Source of the DNA: Marinilabilia sp.
GTDB lineage: Bacteria > Bacteroidota > Bacteroidia > Bacteroidales > Marinilabiliaceae
Length of the DNA: 39,568 nt
NCBI RefSeq assembly: GCF_016278715.1
Contig: NZ_JADQBH010000074.1
Location: forward strand, 1-39,568
Direction: 5' to 3'
Shown here: positions 16,855 through 25,116 of the stretch, one piece after another
How the letters are laid out: every line of letters begins with the position of its first letter
Position numbering within the stretch: the stretch's first letter is position 1
Made by a program: the position numbers and the translations under genes
The notes under the pieces: model-generated
The model's input: only the letters and a program-made list of their open reading frames with translations
What the model was told of the DNA's origin: nothing
Database searches by the model: none

Positions 16855-18657
16855 TCAACCATTCTTGGCCAGTCTCTTGCGCTCATGCTCCTGAAGGAGT
16901 ATTTTTCTAAGCCGAATACTCTTTGGGGTAACCTCCACATACTCATCGCCCTGGATGTATTCCAGGGCCTCTTCAAGACTGAAGATAATCGGAGGTACCA
17001 GCTTGGTTTTGTCATCCGACCCGGAAGTCCGCATGTTGGTAAGTTTTTTCTCCCTGGTTACATTCACCGTCAGGTCACCGTCGCGGCTGTTTTCACCAAT
17101 TACCTGCCCCAGATAAACCTCTTCCATGGGATGCACAAAAAACTTACCCCGATCCTGAAGCTTATCCAATGCATAAGCAATTGCTTTTCCTGATTCCATA
17201 GCAATCAAAGAACCATTCTGACGTTTGGAAATTTCTCCTTTCCAGGGCTGAAATTCCACAAAACGGTGAGCCATTATCGCTTCTCCGGCGGTAGCAGTCA
17301 GCATATTATTACGCAACCCGATAATTCCGCGAGAGGGAATATTAAACTCCAGAACAACACGTTCTCCCCTGCGCTCCATGGTCAAAAGTTCTCCTTTGCG
17401 CTGAGTAACCATCTCAATGGCTCGTCCGCTATATTCGTCGGGCAAATCAACGGTCAGCTCTTCCACCGGCTCATTTTTCTCACCACCAATTTCTTTGATA
17501 ATTACACGAGGCTGCCCCACCTGTAATTCATAGCCTTCACGGCGCATGGTTTCAATCAACACCGACAAGTGTAAAACCCCACGGCCATATACGTTCCAGG
17601 CATCAGCAGAGTTGGTACTTTCTACTCTCAGTGCCAGGTTCCGTTCCAATTCCTTATCCAAACGATCCTTGATATGCCTGGATGTTACATATTTGCCATC
17701 TTTTCCGAAAAAAGGGGAATTGTTGATGGTAAACAACATGCTCATGGTAGGCTCATCAATAGCAATCGGATCAAGCGGCTCCGGTTTTTCCGGATCGCAA
17801 ATGCTGTCTCCGATATCAAAACGCTCAAGGCCAATGATAGCACCCAATTCACCATTGGGCAACATATCAACTTTAGTACGTCCCAGACCGTCAAACACAT
17901 TCAACTCTTTGATGCGTGTTTTGTAAAGGCCCCCATCACGACTCACCACAGTTACTTCCTGTCCGTTCCTCAGTGTTCCCCGATGCATACGTCCAATCGC
18001 AATACGTCCCACATAAGGAGAATATTCCAACGAAGTAATCAACATTTGGGGAGTTCCTTTCAACTCATCGGGAACAGGAATAAATTCAATGATGGCGTCC
18101 ATCAGGGCTGAAATATCCGTAGTCTGCTTTTTCCAATCTATTGACATCCATCCGTCACGGGCTGACCCGTAAACAGTCGGGAAATCCAGCTGATTCTCAG
18201 AAGCGCTAAGGCTAAACATCAAATCGAATACCATTTCCTGCACCTCCTCGGGACGACAGTTGGGCTTATCAACTTTATTGATAACCACAATGGGCTTCAA
18301 TCCCAGTGCCAGTGCTTTCTGAAGCACAAATCGCGTCTGAGGCATAGGACCTTCAAAAGCATCCACCAACAGCAAAACACCGTCAGCCATGTTCAAAACG
18401 CGTTCCACCTCTCCTCCAAAATCGGAGTGACCTGGAGTATCTATGATGTTTATTTTATGATCGTTCCAAACCATTGAGGCATTTTTGGAAAGAATGGTAA
18501 TGCCTCGTTCCTTTTCCAAATCATTGCTGTCCATGATAAGCTCACCGGGACGCTGATGCTCACTGAAGAGTTTTCCCGCCTTCAGCATTTCATCCACCAG
18601 TGTGGTTTTGCCGTGGTCAACGTGGGCAATGATCGCTACATTTCTGATTGACTGCAT
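16855..18657 (-). CDS. typA: Translational GTPase TypA/BipA
   Basis: The 600-residue protein has the TypA layout: GTPase domain with P-loop AHVDHGKT (11-18), RGIT (51-54), DTPGH (73-77) and NKVD (127-130), then EF-Tu-like domain 2, an EF-G domain III-like region and the TypA-specific C-terminal domain. The string RGIIGLRNNMLTATAGEAIMAHRF is typical. It binds ribosomes and is linked to stress, low temperature and late steps of large-subunit assembly in other bacteria. The gene is monocistronic, with an exact -7 promoter box 22 nt upstream of the ATG and a strong terminator behind it. Confidence 0.97.
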   Translation of the reverse strand: MQSIRNVAIIAHVDHGKTTLVDEMLKAGKLFSEHQRPGELIMDSNDLEKERGITILSKNASMVWNDHKINIIDTPGHSDFGGEVERVLNMADGVLLLVDAFEGPMPQTRFVLQKALALGLKPIVVINKVDKPNCRPEEVQEMVFDLMFSLSASENQLDFPTVYGSARDGWMSIDWKKQTTDISALMDAIIEFIPVPDELKGTPQMLITSLEYSPYVGRIAIGRMHRGTLRNGQEVTVVSRDGGLYKTRIKELNVFDGLGRTKVDMLPNGELGAIIGLERFDIGDSICDPEKPEPLDPIAIDEPTMSMLFTINNSPFFGKDGKYVTSRHIKDRLDKELERNLALRVESTNSADAWNVYGRGVLHLSVLIETMRREGYELQVGQPRVIIKEIGGEKNEPVEELTVDLPDEYSGRAIEMVTQRKGELLTMERRGERVVLEFNIPSRGIIGLRNNMLTATAGEAIMAHRFVEFQPWKGEISKRQNGSLIAMESGKAIAYALDKLQDRGKFFVHPMEEVYLGQVIGENSRDGDLTVNVTREKKLTNMRTSGSDDKTKLVPPIIFSLEEALEYIQGDEYVEVTPKSIRLRKILLQEHERKRLAKNG

Positions 18658-18679
18658 AAATATTTCTTAAAAGAGCGTG

Positions 18680-18687
18680 CAAAAGTA
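18680..18687 (-). promoter_or_regulatory. -7 promoter element of typA
   Basis: TACTTTTG on the minus strand matches TAnnTTTG. It ends 22 nt upstream of the typA ATG, giving a short leader. The -33 region is not clear. Confidence 0.5.
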
Positions 18688-18934
18688 CTCTTTATTAATA
18701 ACAATTAACAGCCCTCCATGGTTTTAATGGTGTTAAATATGCTTAACAGGCCCCAGAAGCAAAAGCTCTTGTCCTTCAAGGCCTACTGTTTTACTTTCTT
18801 TCTTCTCAAGAGATGTTTATTACCGACCATTAAGCGCGGCATGCACAATCACTCTGCAATTTTATACCCACACCTCTTATGACCAGCAAACCCAGCCGTT
18901 GCTAAGAAATGATAGTTTCAATAAATCAAGATTA

Positions 18935-19071
18935 TCCGGAGAAATTGAAAAGTAAAGATTTTGATTGCTTCGTTTCACTCACAATGGACTCATTTTTACA
19001 CACCGGTGATTTCAGTTAAACGCCTGTCATTGCTAACGAAGTGAAGCAATCTTATTTCTTTTACCGGACAC
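18935..19071. repeat. Foldback (MITE-like) repeat element
   Basis: The left arm starts TCCGGAGAAATTG and continues to GATTGCTTC. The right arm, read on the opposite strand, starts GTGTCCGG and also runs to GATTGCTTC, then CAATGA. The outer arms are therefore imperfect terminal inverted repeats around about 137 bp. The left 36 bp recur at 31685-31719 with one indel and one mismatch. No ORF is inside, so it could only move with help. Confidence 0.6.
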
Positions 19072-19108
19072 AAGTGAAAAAAATAATCAATGATTTTCAA
19101 AAAAAAAT

Positions 19109-19152
19109 TAGTACTTTGTATTGCATAGTACTAAAATTTTATCATATATTTG
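19109..19152 (+). promoter_or_regulatory. Promoter with overlapping 25-bp dyad, probable PadR operator
   Basis: A 25-bp imperfect palindrome spans 19109-19133, with arms TAGTACT and AGTACTA and further matching inner bases. An ATTG (19120-19123) inside it is a suitable -33 box, 21 nt upstream of an exact -7 box TATATTTG (19145-19152). A repressor bound to the dyad would block the promoter. PadR-type regulators usually repress their own operons, so this is the expected autoregulatory site; binding is inferred. Confidence 0.6.
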
Positions 19153-19232
19153 CATAACACTATTCAGGGCAATGGATAGTATTCTAAAAAATAAAACATG
19201 AATACCAACATTTTGACAAAAAAGAAAAGGAA

Positions 19233-19472
19233 ATGAAGGCTTTTACAACCAGGAAAATAAGAACATTACTTCCGGCAATTTTCACCGGGATCATTCTCAT
19301 TTTCCTGTCATCAGAGAAGCACCATGGCAAATTTCTTCCCTGCAAAAGTTTCACGACTCCATCCAAAGAGTATTTTGAAACAGATGTTGAACCATGCTCC
19401 GAACCCGATTCGGGCACCGATAAATCAAACATGGGGGTCAACTCGGCTTTCATGATTGGCTTACCGTTTTAA
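19233..19472 (+). CDS. Small hypothetical protein upstream of padR
   Basis: This ORF encodes 79 residues. An N-terminal basic stretch (MKAFTTRKIR) and a hydrophobic segment (about residues 12-26, LLPAIFTGIILIFLS) suggest a signal peptide or membrane anchor. A Cys-containing tail follows (Cys37, Cys55), with no recognised domain. It lies in the presumed padR transcript, 12 nt ahead of padR, after a purine-rich stretch. Its ATG overlaps the TGA of a 12-codon ORF (19198-19236), whose own ATG overlaps the TGA of a 9-codon ORF (19172-19201). It may be real or only a chance ORF in leader RNA. Confidence 0.35.
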   Translation: MKAFTTRKIRTLLPAIFTGIILIFLSSEKHHGKFLPCKSFTTPSKEYFETDVEPCSEPDSGTDKSNMGVNSAFMIGLPF

Positions 19473-19484
19473 AACTTAAAAAGT

Positions 19485-19817
19485 ATGAAAATAGAAAACG
19501 CAAAAGCCCAAATGCGAAAAGGAGTGCTGGAATACTGCATTCTCTCTGTTCTTTCGCGGGGCGATGCTTACGCGTCCGACATCATCCACGACATGAAGGA
19601 GGCGCGCATCATCGTGGTGGAGGGTACCCTTTACCCTCTGCTGACACGTCTTAAAAATGCAGGTTTGCTATCCTACCGATGGGAAGAGTCCACTCAGGGT
19701 CCGCCACGAAAATATTATGAATTAACCGACCGCGGCAACGAATTTCTGCAGGAACTTGACAAATCCTGGCACGAATTAGTAGATTCTGTTCAATTTATCC
19801 ACTCCAAAAATCCGTAA
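19485..19817 (+). CDS. PadR family transcriptional regulator
   Basis: The 110-residue protein is a short (subfamily 2-like) PadR: a winged helix with MRKGVLEYCILSVLSRGDAYASDI, a recognition region VVEGTLYPLLTRLKNAGLLSYRWEES, and GPPRKYYELTDRGNEFL forming the wing and start of the dimer helix. PadR proteins are cytoplasmic repressors released by ligands or stress cues. The gene lies 2 nt before the first PspC gene, so they form one operon, probably controlled by the dyad at 19109-19133. PadR followed by PspC genes is a common Bacteroidota arrangement, which supports a role in envelope-stress control; the inducer is unknown. Confidence 0.92.
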   Translation: MKIENAKAQMRKGVLEYCILSVLSRGDAYASDIIHDMKEARIIVVEGTLYPLLTRLKNAGLLSYRWEESTQGPPRKYYELTDRGNEFLQELDKSWHELVDSVQFIHSKNP

Positions 19818-19819
19818 CC

Positions 19820-20782
19820 ATGAAGAAAGTAATGACCATTAATATAGCAGGCCGCTCATTCTATATAGACGAAGATGCTTATGCCCGCCTTGAGCGATAT
19901 CTGAAAAGGCTGGAGAACTGGTCGAAAGAAAAAGAGGAAGGGCAGGAAATCCTGAACGATATAGAAGGACGTATCCGGGAATTGCTGGAAGAGAAAATCA
20001 ACCCCTCAACGGGCGTTATCACCCTCGAAACAGTCAATGAAATCGTTGCCACCATGGGTGAGCCGGAGGATTTCCAGGAAGAAGATAGCAGCAACAGCAA
20101 CCATCGTGCTTACGATGATTTCACAACAACTTCTGCTGGTCACCGCCGTCGGCGCCTTTTCCGAGACATGGAAGACAAAGTTTTTGGTGGTGTTTGCTCC
20201 GGAATAGCTGCTTACTTCAACATCGACCGGGTAGTAGTGCGGGTATTATTTGCCCTGCTGGCATTTTTGAGCTTTGGCACTGCATTACCTATCTACCTTA
20301 TTTTGTGGATTGCCATTCCCCCTGCCCTCACTTCCTCCCAGCGTCTGGAAATGAAGGGTGATGATGTTACCATCTCCAATATCGAGAAAAATATTAAAAA
20401 TGAATACAACGATGTAAAACAACGTTTTCAGCAATCATCGGCATTCAAGAAAGGGGAAAATTACCTGAACCGGTTTCAGCGGCGCGACCGCAATATTTTT
20501 ATTATCGCGGCAGTTGTGGTTGGGATAATCGTGCTGACCAACCTCATCAGCATTCCGTTTCACTTAGGGTTTTCACCTGCGTTTCACATGAATATGCCTT
20601 TTGCAAACATTGGTTTTCCGGGTGTATTTCCACTCATCCTGATTTTGCTAATCCTGGGACTGGCATTTCGTTCGGCTATGAAAGGCTTCCTGATTCTGAT
20701 AGCAGTGGTACTGGTAGCAGCATTTTTGTTCAAGATCCTTGGCTTTGTAGCGTGGCCGCATGTGATGCATAGTGTTTTATAG
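19820..20782 (+). CDS. PspC domain membrane protein (first paralog)
   Basis: The protein has 320 residues. Residues 1-85 are a soluble module (MKKVMTINIAGRSFYIDEDA...) that is shared with the next gene. PspC lies at 111-171, with RRLFRDMEDKVFGGVCSGIA and the LPIYLILWIAIP helix. A charged linker follows, then about three C-terminal hydrophobic segments (about residues 226-246, 268-286 and 292-318). PspC in enterobacteria senses inner-membrane stress with PspB. No pspA, pspB or pspF homolog is nearby, and in Bacteroidota the domain is instead linked to PadR. It is co-transcribed with padR. Confidence 0.9.
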   Translation: MKKVMTINIAGRSFYIDEDAYARLERYLKRLENWSKEKEEGQEILNDIEGRIRELLEEKINPSTGVITLETVNEIVATMGEPEDFQEEDSSNSNHRAYDDFTTTSAGHRRRRLFRDMEDKVFGGVCSGIAAYFNIDRVVVRVLFALLAFLSFGTALPIYLILWIAIPPALTSSQRLEMKGDDVTISNIEKNIKNEYNDVKQRFQQSSAFKKGENYLNRFQRRDRNIFIIAAVVVGIIVLTNLISIPFHLGFSPAFHMNMPFANIGFPGVFPLILILLILGLAFRSAMKGFLILIAVVLVAAFLFKILGFVAWPHVMHSVL

Positions 20783-20902
20783 ATTTTTTAGTTTTGGGGT
20801 TCTCGCTTTGAGTTTTGAGTTCTGGGTTTTGAGTTTGAACTTTTTCTAACCCCTAACCCCCTAACTTGGGTTTTGAGTAAAAACATTAAACAAAATTGAA
20901 TT
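20783..20902. repeat. Low-complexity spacer of recurring GAGTTTTGAGTT words
   Basis: The 120 nt between the two PspC genes are built of near-repeats such as GAGTTTTGAGTT, CTGGGTTTTGAGTTT and AACCCCTAACCCCCTAAC. A similar mix occurs at 25785-25861. It contains no ORF. Confidence 0.55.
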
Positions 20903-22315
20903 ATGAAGAAAACAGTCCAAATAAACCTTGCAGGTCATGCATTCAGCATTGATGAGGATGCATACGAAAAACTGGATGCCTACCTGAAGGCGGTTGAAAA
21001 CAAACTGGGCAATAACGAAGAAGCCCGGGAGACGCTCGACGACATCAATCTGCGAATTGCAGAGTTGTTTCGGGGAGTACACTCCGATGCCACATCGGCC
21101 ATTACCCTCACCGATGTGGAAGAGGTCATTAAAACACTGGGCGCTCCGGCAGATTATGAAACACCCGACGAGCCGGATGAGCCCAAAGAAGAGAAATCCA
21201 CTTTTGAACCCCCGTTAAAAAAACAGCTCTTCCGCGACCCCGACAGCCGCGTTTTGGGGGGCGTTTGCAGCGGACTCGGAAGTTATTTCGGGGTGGATCC
21301 CATCATTTTCAGACTGTTGTTCATCGTAGCAACCATTCTTTATGGAACCTCGTTTCTGGCTTACATCGTTTTATGGATTGCCATCCCTAAAGCAGTTACC
21401 GTTCAACAACGCATTATGATGATGGGGGGAGCACCGGGAAGCGACTCCTGGCGACGCAGACAGGTCAACCGTCCCACTGGAACCGACCCGACAAACAGCA
21501 TTCTACGTGCATTAGCAGTCGTTTTTGGAATATTCCTAATAATCGTCTCCTTTGTTTCCCTGACCGGGCTCATCGTCTCCTTTACACTCACCGACGTCCT
21601 GTTCAGCTCTTTCATGGGTGATGGCACCTGGATTTCTCAAATAGATTCACTATTTCTGATGCCGGACCAGAGACTTACTGCTTTTCTGGGATTGTTACTG
21701 ACGGCCGGAATTCCCCTTTTAGTGCTATTCTACCTGGGAATGCACCTGATTTTCCGATTCAAAAAAGGGGGAGCTGCTTTTCTGGTCACTTCGCTGATTC
21801 TGTGGCTGGCAGGAATCGGGCTGATAGTGTATACCGGACTCAACATTGCCACTCAATATGCCACAAAAGACCGTATCGAAGAAACATCCGACCTGAGGAT
21901 TCCCACCTCCGACACCATTTACATTGATGTAAATCAGTCCTCTCTTGCTTTGGGGAAAGGAGAATCGATTCTCAGTCACGACGGCCTTTCTGTTCGCAGT
22001 AGCAACAACAAGCTCGTACTAATTGGCACACCTGACATCGAAGTCATTAAAAATGCTGAACACTTCAAAATAACTGTGCGAAAAGAAGCCCGTGGAAAAA
22101 ACAATCAACGTGCAGCCGAGAATGCAGCACGCATTGAATTTTTCCACCTACAAAATGACTCATTGCTGATGCTTGACCGATATTTTAATGTTCAGAGCCC
22201 CGCGCTTATCCGCAACCAAAAAGTTTTTGTTGATATTGAGGTTCCCACTGGGAAAGAAGTGCAAATAGCAGATGACCTGAAGTATTTGGTGGAGATATCG
22301 GAAGATCAATATTGA
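20903..22315 (+). CDS. PspC domain membrane protein (second, longer paralog)
   Basis: The protein has 470 residues. Residues 1-86 match the N-terminal module of the preceding gene (IDEDAYEKLDAYL, DDINLRIAELF, ITLTDVEEVIKTLGAPADYE). The PspC domain is at 106-166 (RVLGGVCSGLGSYFGVDP). Further helices lie at about 199-226, 255-280 and 286-312. A C-terminal soluble domain of about 150 residues (315-470) is probably periplasmic and rich in beta-strand. It ends with EVPTGKEVQIADDLKYLVEIS, reminiscent of head-tail adhesin-like DUF4097 regions. The gene is a duplication of its neighbour with an added sensing domain, 120 nt downstream in the same operon direction. Confidence 0.9.
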   Translation: MKKTVQINLAGHAFSIDEDAYEKLDAYLKAVENKLGNNEEARETLDDINLRIAELFRGVHSDATSAITLTDVEEVIKTLGAPADYETPDEPDEPKEEKSTFEPPLKKQLFRDPDSRVLGGVCSGLGSYFGVDPIIFRLLFIVATILYGTSFLAYIVLWIAIPKAVTVQQRIMMMGGAPGSDSWRRRQVNRPTGTDPTNSILRALAVVFGIFLIIVSFVSLTGLIVSFTLTDVLFSSFMGDGTWISQIDSLFLMPDQRLTAFLGLLLTAGIPLLVLFYLGMHLIFRFKKGGAAFLVTSLILWLAGIGLIVYTGLNIATQYATKDRIEETSDLRIPTSDTIYIDVNQSSLALGKGESILSHDGLSVRSSNNKLVLIGTPDIEVIKNAEHFKITVRKEARGKNNQRAAENAARIEFFHLQNDSLLMLDRYFNVQSPALIRNQKVFVDIEVPTGKEVQIADDLKYLVEISEDQY

Positions 22316-22630
22316 GATAATAAATTCTAACCTGAACAAGGAGAAATCAAACAAGCCTGAAGATAATTATTTTAACAGGTTTGATTGAAAGTCACTATTG
22401 TCCGGAGAAACTTTTTTCTTGAAATACGAATTATCGTTATGAGATGTTCAAACATCAAGAAATACAATCAATCGAAGAGAAAATGGATGTAGGAAATAAT
22501 AAATTATTTTCAAATCCATTTTATTGAGGACCGTTATATTTTGCAGATAGTTGGACATCGGAATAGAATATTTGTGAATAATGCAGGTTAAGACAACAAC
22601 TCAAAAAACTTATCATTAAACCTTAAAAAC
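22316..22630. other. Spacer between the PspC and DUF4252 genes, with two dispersed repeat words
   Basis: AATTATTTT plus AACAGGTTTG (22365-22383) resembles 2228-2247, and TCACTATTGTCCGGAGAAA (22392-22410) resembles 31676-31694. The rest is AT-rich. No exact promoter was recognised; a TATATTTTG near 22537 is close to one. Confidence 0.45.
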
Positions 22631-23107
22631 ATGAAAAGAAAAGTCCTTCTAACACTATTGGTCGTTTTATATTCAGTAATAACTGTTACTGCACAAAACA
22701 GCGCCTCCGAAAAACTTTATACACAACTCGATGGGGCCAATGGTGTCACCATTCTCTCCTTTTCCCAAAATGCTATTGAGCTGACCAATATGTTTGTCGA
22801 TGAGGACAATGAGCGGGAGGTAAACGGAGAGTTAAAAAAAGTAAAGCTGATGATATGCAAAGAGGCGGAAGACAAAACGATCCGCGAAGTAATCAAAACT
22901 TTTGAAAAACATCCCTTTTCAGAAGTTGAAGAAGAAAAGGAACACAAAGATGACAGCCGGGTCTTTGTAATCAGGAACGGCCGGAAAGTGAAAGAATGCC
23001 ATATCGTTGCCAACGATAAAGAATCCTTACTGGTATTCTCATTTTATGGGGATTTCAGAATAGAGGGCATTGACGATCTGGCAAATAAAGCCGACAACTT
23101 GAAATAA
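22631..23107 (+). CDS. DUF4252 exported protein
   Basis: The protein has 158 residues: a signal peptide (1-21, ending VTAQ) and a DUF4252 domain. The typical features are an early GVTILSFSQNAIELTNMF stretch, the KLMICKEAEDKTIREVIKTFEKHPF block, and a final VFSFYGDFRIEGIDDLANK. The family occurs almost only in Bacteroidota, is periplasmic or lipid-anchored, and has no known function. In many genomes it lies beside extracytoplasmic-function sigma and anti-sigma genes, which are not seen here. It precedes an unknown exported gene by 62 nt and may share its transcript. Confidence 0.82.
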   Translation: MKRKVLLTLLVVLYSVITVTAQNSASEKLYTQLDGANGVTILSFSQNAIELTNMFVDEDNEREVNGELKKVKLMICKEAEDKTIREVIKTFEKHPFSEVEEEKEHKDDSRVFVIRNGRKVKECHIVANDKESLLVFSFYGDFRIEGIDDLANKADNLK

Positions 23108-23169
23108 TCAGCCAATATTTTACTAACTTGGTTCTGAATAACGGGCGTTGCCCTCAATCGTTCCGGACC

Positions 23170-23703
23170 ATGTTTAGTAAAATCTCTGTTGTTTTTTCAA
23201 TCCTGTTTTGGGTTCTGGGAGCCCAGTCTGCCACGGCTCAAACAACTGAATTGTCGGATACAGACATTCAACATTTCCTGCGTACACTCCCGCGCATGGT
23301 GCCTCAGCTCTGCGATGCTGAAATCACTATTTCCGAGGCCTACTATATCTGGCCACGCGATGCATCTCTGGATGCCAGAGGAGAAATTCTTCTGGAAGAA
23401 TATGGGTACGATGCTTTACGCCTTGAGTCGCTGATTACTTTTTGCAAAGCCTGGTTTTGCCTCAACTATGATTCTCTTCTTCACCAGCGACAACAAATAC
23501 TGATGTCCAACGAGGAACAACTCACGGAAAATCCTTATATCTCAGACGGTCAGAAACGCATAAACATTCGTATCCTCAATAAAGAACTGGGGCATGACAA
23601 ACAGAAATTACAGGAAAGTCTTGGGCCCTCGAACTTGCAATTGGTGAGGGATTATTGCGAAGAGATAAGAGTAATGTGGGAAAAATTAAAAGAAACAGAG
23701 TGA
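23170..23703 (+). CDS. Unknown exported protein
   Basis: The start was set at the ATG at 23170, because translation from there gives a clean signal peptide (MFSKISVVFSILFWVLGAQSATAQ). A longer frame would begin with TTG at 23128 and add fourteen poorly hydrophobic residues. The mature protein of about 153 residues is mainly helical and acidic, with Cys residues in LCDAEI, TFCKAWFCLNYD and RDYCEE. I do not recognise a family. The DUF4252 gene 62 nt upstream is the likely operon partner. It converges with the SpoIIE phosphatase gene, with 15 nt between them. Confidence 0.7.
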   Translation: MFSKISVVFSILFWVLGAQSATAQTTELSDTDIQHFLRTLPRMVPQLCDAEITISEAYYIWPRDASLDARGEILLEEYGYDALRLESLITFCKAWFCLNYDSLLHQRQQILMSNEEQLTENPYISDGQKRINIRILNKELGHDKQKLQESLGPSNLQLVRDYCEEIRVMWEKLKETE

Positions 23704-23718
23704 TAAAAGACACCCAAA

Positions 23719-24951
23719 TTACCTAAATTCCATTCCGATAAGGGAGATGTCATCAAATACCGCTCCCGACTGGATATATCTGGCAACTAATGCCTTGGCC
23801 TCCTCCATATTTTGCTCAATGTTCTGACCATTGGTGATAATTTTCTCGATACTTGTAAGGCCCGAATGTACTTCATTGTCCCGCTCCAATTCAATCAGGC
23901 CATCAGTAAAAGCCATCATCTTGGCATTTTTTGGAACAGTCAGCTTTCCCACTTCCACAGATGGAATTACATCCAGCATTCCCAATCCGATGCATCCCTT
24001 ATCAAGCGAAGAGAGATGCGATTTTCTGGAATCAAACAAAAGGGGCGGCAGATGCCCCGCATTAACATAAGTAAGCCGTCGTGAACGAAGATTGTATTTA
24101 CCAATAAACATGGTAATGAATTTTTCATTATTGGCACTGTTGTTCACCCGGGTATTTAATTGATGAACCAACTTGCGAAGATTTATTCTTGACGTAAAAA
24201 GAGTGCGTATAACAGCCTGGAAATTTGACATCAGTAAAGCAGCTGCAATCCCTTTTCCCGACACATCGGCCACACAAAATCCGATGGAAGTTCTCGAAAG
24301 AGAAATAATATCGTAATAGTCGCCACCAACACCCCAGTGAGGATGATAAAAAGAGTGCAGCGATAAATCTTTATGTTTGGGCAACTCATCAGCACCTGGA
24401 ATCAACTGAGTTTGAATCCGTGAAGCCACCTCCATCTCTTTCTTCAGGGCTTCCTGTTCCAGAATGGTTTCCTGCATTCGTTTATTCTCAATAAAAACGA
24501 TGATTAAATTGGAGATAATCTGAATCAGTTTCAGGTGCTTAATTGTGGGGCTGATTCCCTGGTGTTCTTCTTCCACATCACCAATAAGCACATACCCGAT
24601 GGCCCGGTAACGGTGAAAAAGCGGAATCACCGCATCAAAGCCCTCAAGCGGAACAGGTGGTGCAAGGGTAATATTTTCAATGGATTTAAATTGAAGAAGG
24701 TCACGCTCCACATCTATCTCCTCCACTTCCTTAGCCGAGACACCGGAAATAAGCAGGTTCTTCCACTCCCCTTCAGAATTTGTAAAAACCAGAATTTTAC
24801 CAACCTCCAGCTCCTCACGTAACAATATCTCAAACTCACCCAACAAATCATCAACCGTATGATCCTGGTTAATGGTCTGGGCAATATCAAGCAATATATT
24901 GAGCCTGTCTTTATAGAGACGAAGTCTTTTCTTCTTTACCTGCGTAATCAT
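23719..24951 (-). CDS. GAF-SpoIIE (PP2C-type) protein phosphatase, RsbU-like
   Basis: I chose the ATG at 24951; a TTG at 24972 would add seven residues. From the ATG the protein has 410 residues. A coiled coil starts it, then a GAF-like domain (about 15-155), a linker helix with QEALKKEMEVASRIQTQLIP (165-184) typical of the signalling helix before SpoIIE domains, and the phosphatase domain to the end. All metal-binding acidic sites are present: Asp211 and Asp214 in GGDYYD, Asp229 in ADVSGKG, Asp350 in FTDGLIE and Asp401 in DDIS. Such enzymes dephosphorylate anti-sigma-factor antagonists in partner-switch pathways. No RsbV- or RsbW-like gene adjoins it. TACATTTA at 24979-24986 could be its -7 box. 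Confidence 0.88.
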   Translation of the reverse strand: MITQVKKKRLRLYKDRLNILLDIAQTINQDHTVDDLLGEFEILLREELEVGKILVFTNSEGEWKNLLISGVSAKEVEEIDVERDLLQFKSIENITLAPPVPLEGFDAVIPLFHRYRAIGYVLIGDVEEEHQGISPTIKHLKLIQIISNLIIVFIENKRMQETILEQEALKKEMEVASRIQTQLIPGADELPKHKDLSLHSFYHPHWGVGGDYYDIISLSRTSIGFCVADVSGKGIAAALLMSNFQAVIRTLFTSRINLRKLVHQLNTRVNNSANNEKFITMFIGKYNLRSRRLTYVNAGHLPPLLFDSRKSHLSSLDKGCIGLGMLDVIPSVEVGKLTVPKNAKMMAFTDGLIELERDNEVHSGLTSIEKIITNGQNIEQNMEEAKALVARYIQSGAVFDDISLIGMEFR

Positions 24952-25046
24952 GAATGAAATTGAGTGTGACAACCAGCATAAATGTACAAAATAAAATTTT
25001 TAAATGCGAACGTTTGTTCCGAAGATGTCCCGATATGCGTTAAGCT

Positions 25047-25096
25047 AAAAAGACACCCGCCAGATTTCTTCCGATATAGAAGCCATCTGGCGGGTG
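25047..25096 (-). terminator. Rho-independent terminator downstream of efp
   Basis: CACCCGCCAGAT (25054-25065) and ATCTGGCGGGTG (25085-25096) form a perfect 12-bp stem. On the minus strand the hairpin is followed by TCTTTTTA, the expected U-tract for efp. Confidence 0.9.
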
Positions 25097-25116
25097 CCTG
25101 TTTCCTGGTAATTGAT

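Larger units (their letters stand above)
18658..19171. other. Spacer between typA and the padR cluster
   Basis: It holds the typA promoter at the left, a foldback repeat (18935-19071) and the promoter/operator of the padR cluster (19109-19152) at the right. The 18690-18930 part shows no ORF or structure of note. Confidence 0.45.

Noticed and set aside
19184-19453. 89-codon minus-strand ORF opposite the small gene before padR
   Set aside because: It has no signal, family or promoter, and lies opposite the leader of the padR operon.
23128-23169. Longer start (TTG at 23128) for the unknown exported protein
   Set aside because: The extra fourteen residues precede a complete signal peptide that begins at the ATG at 23170.
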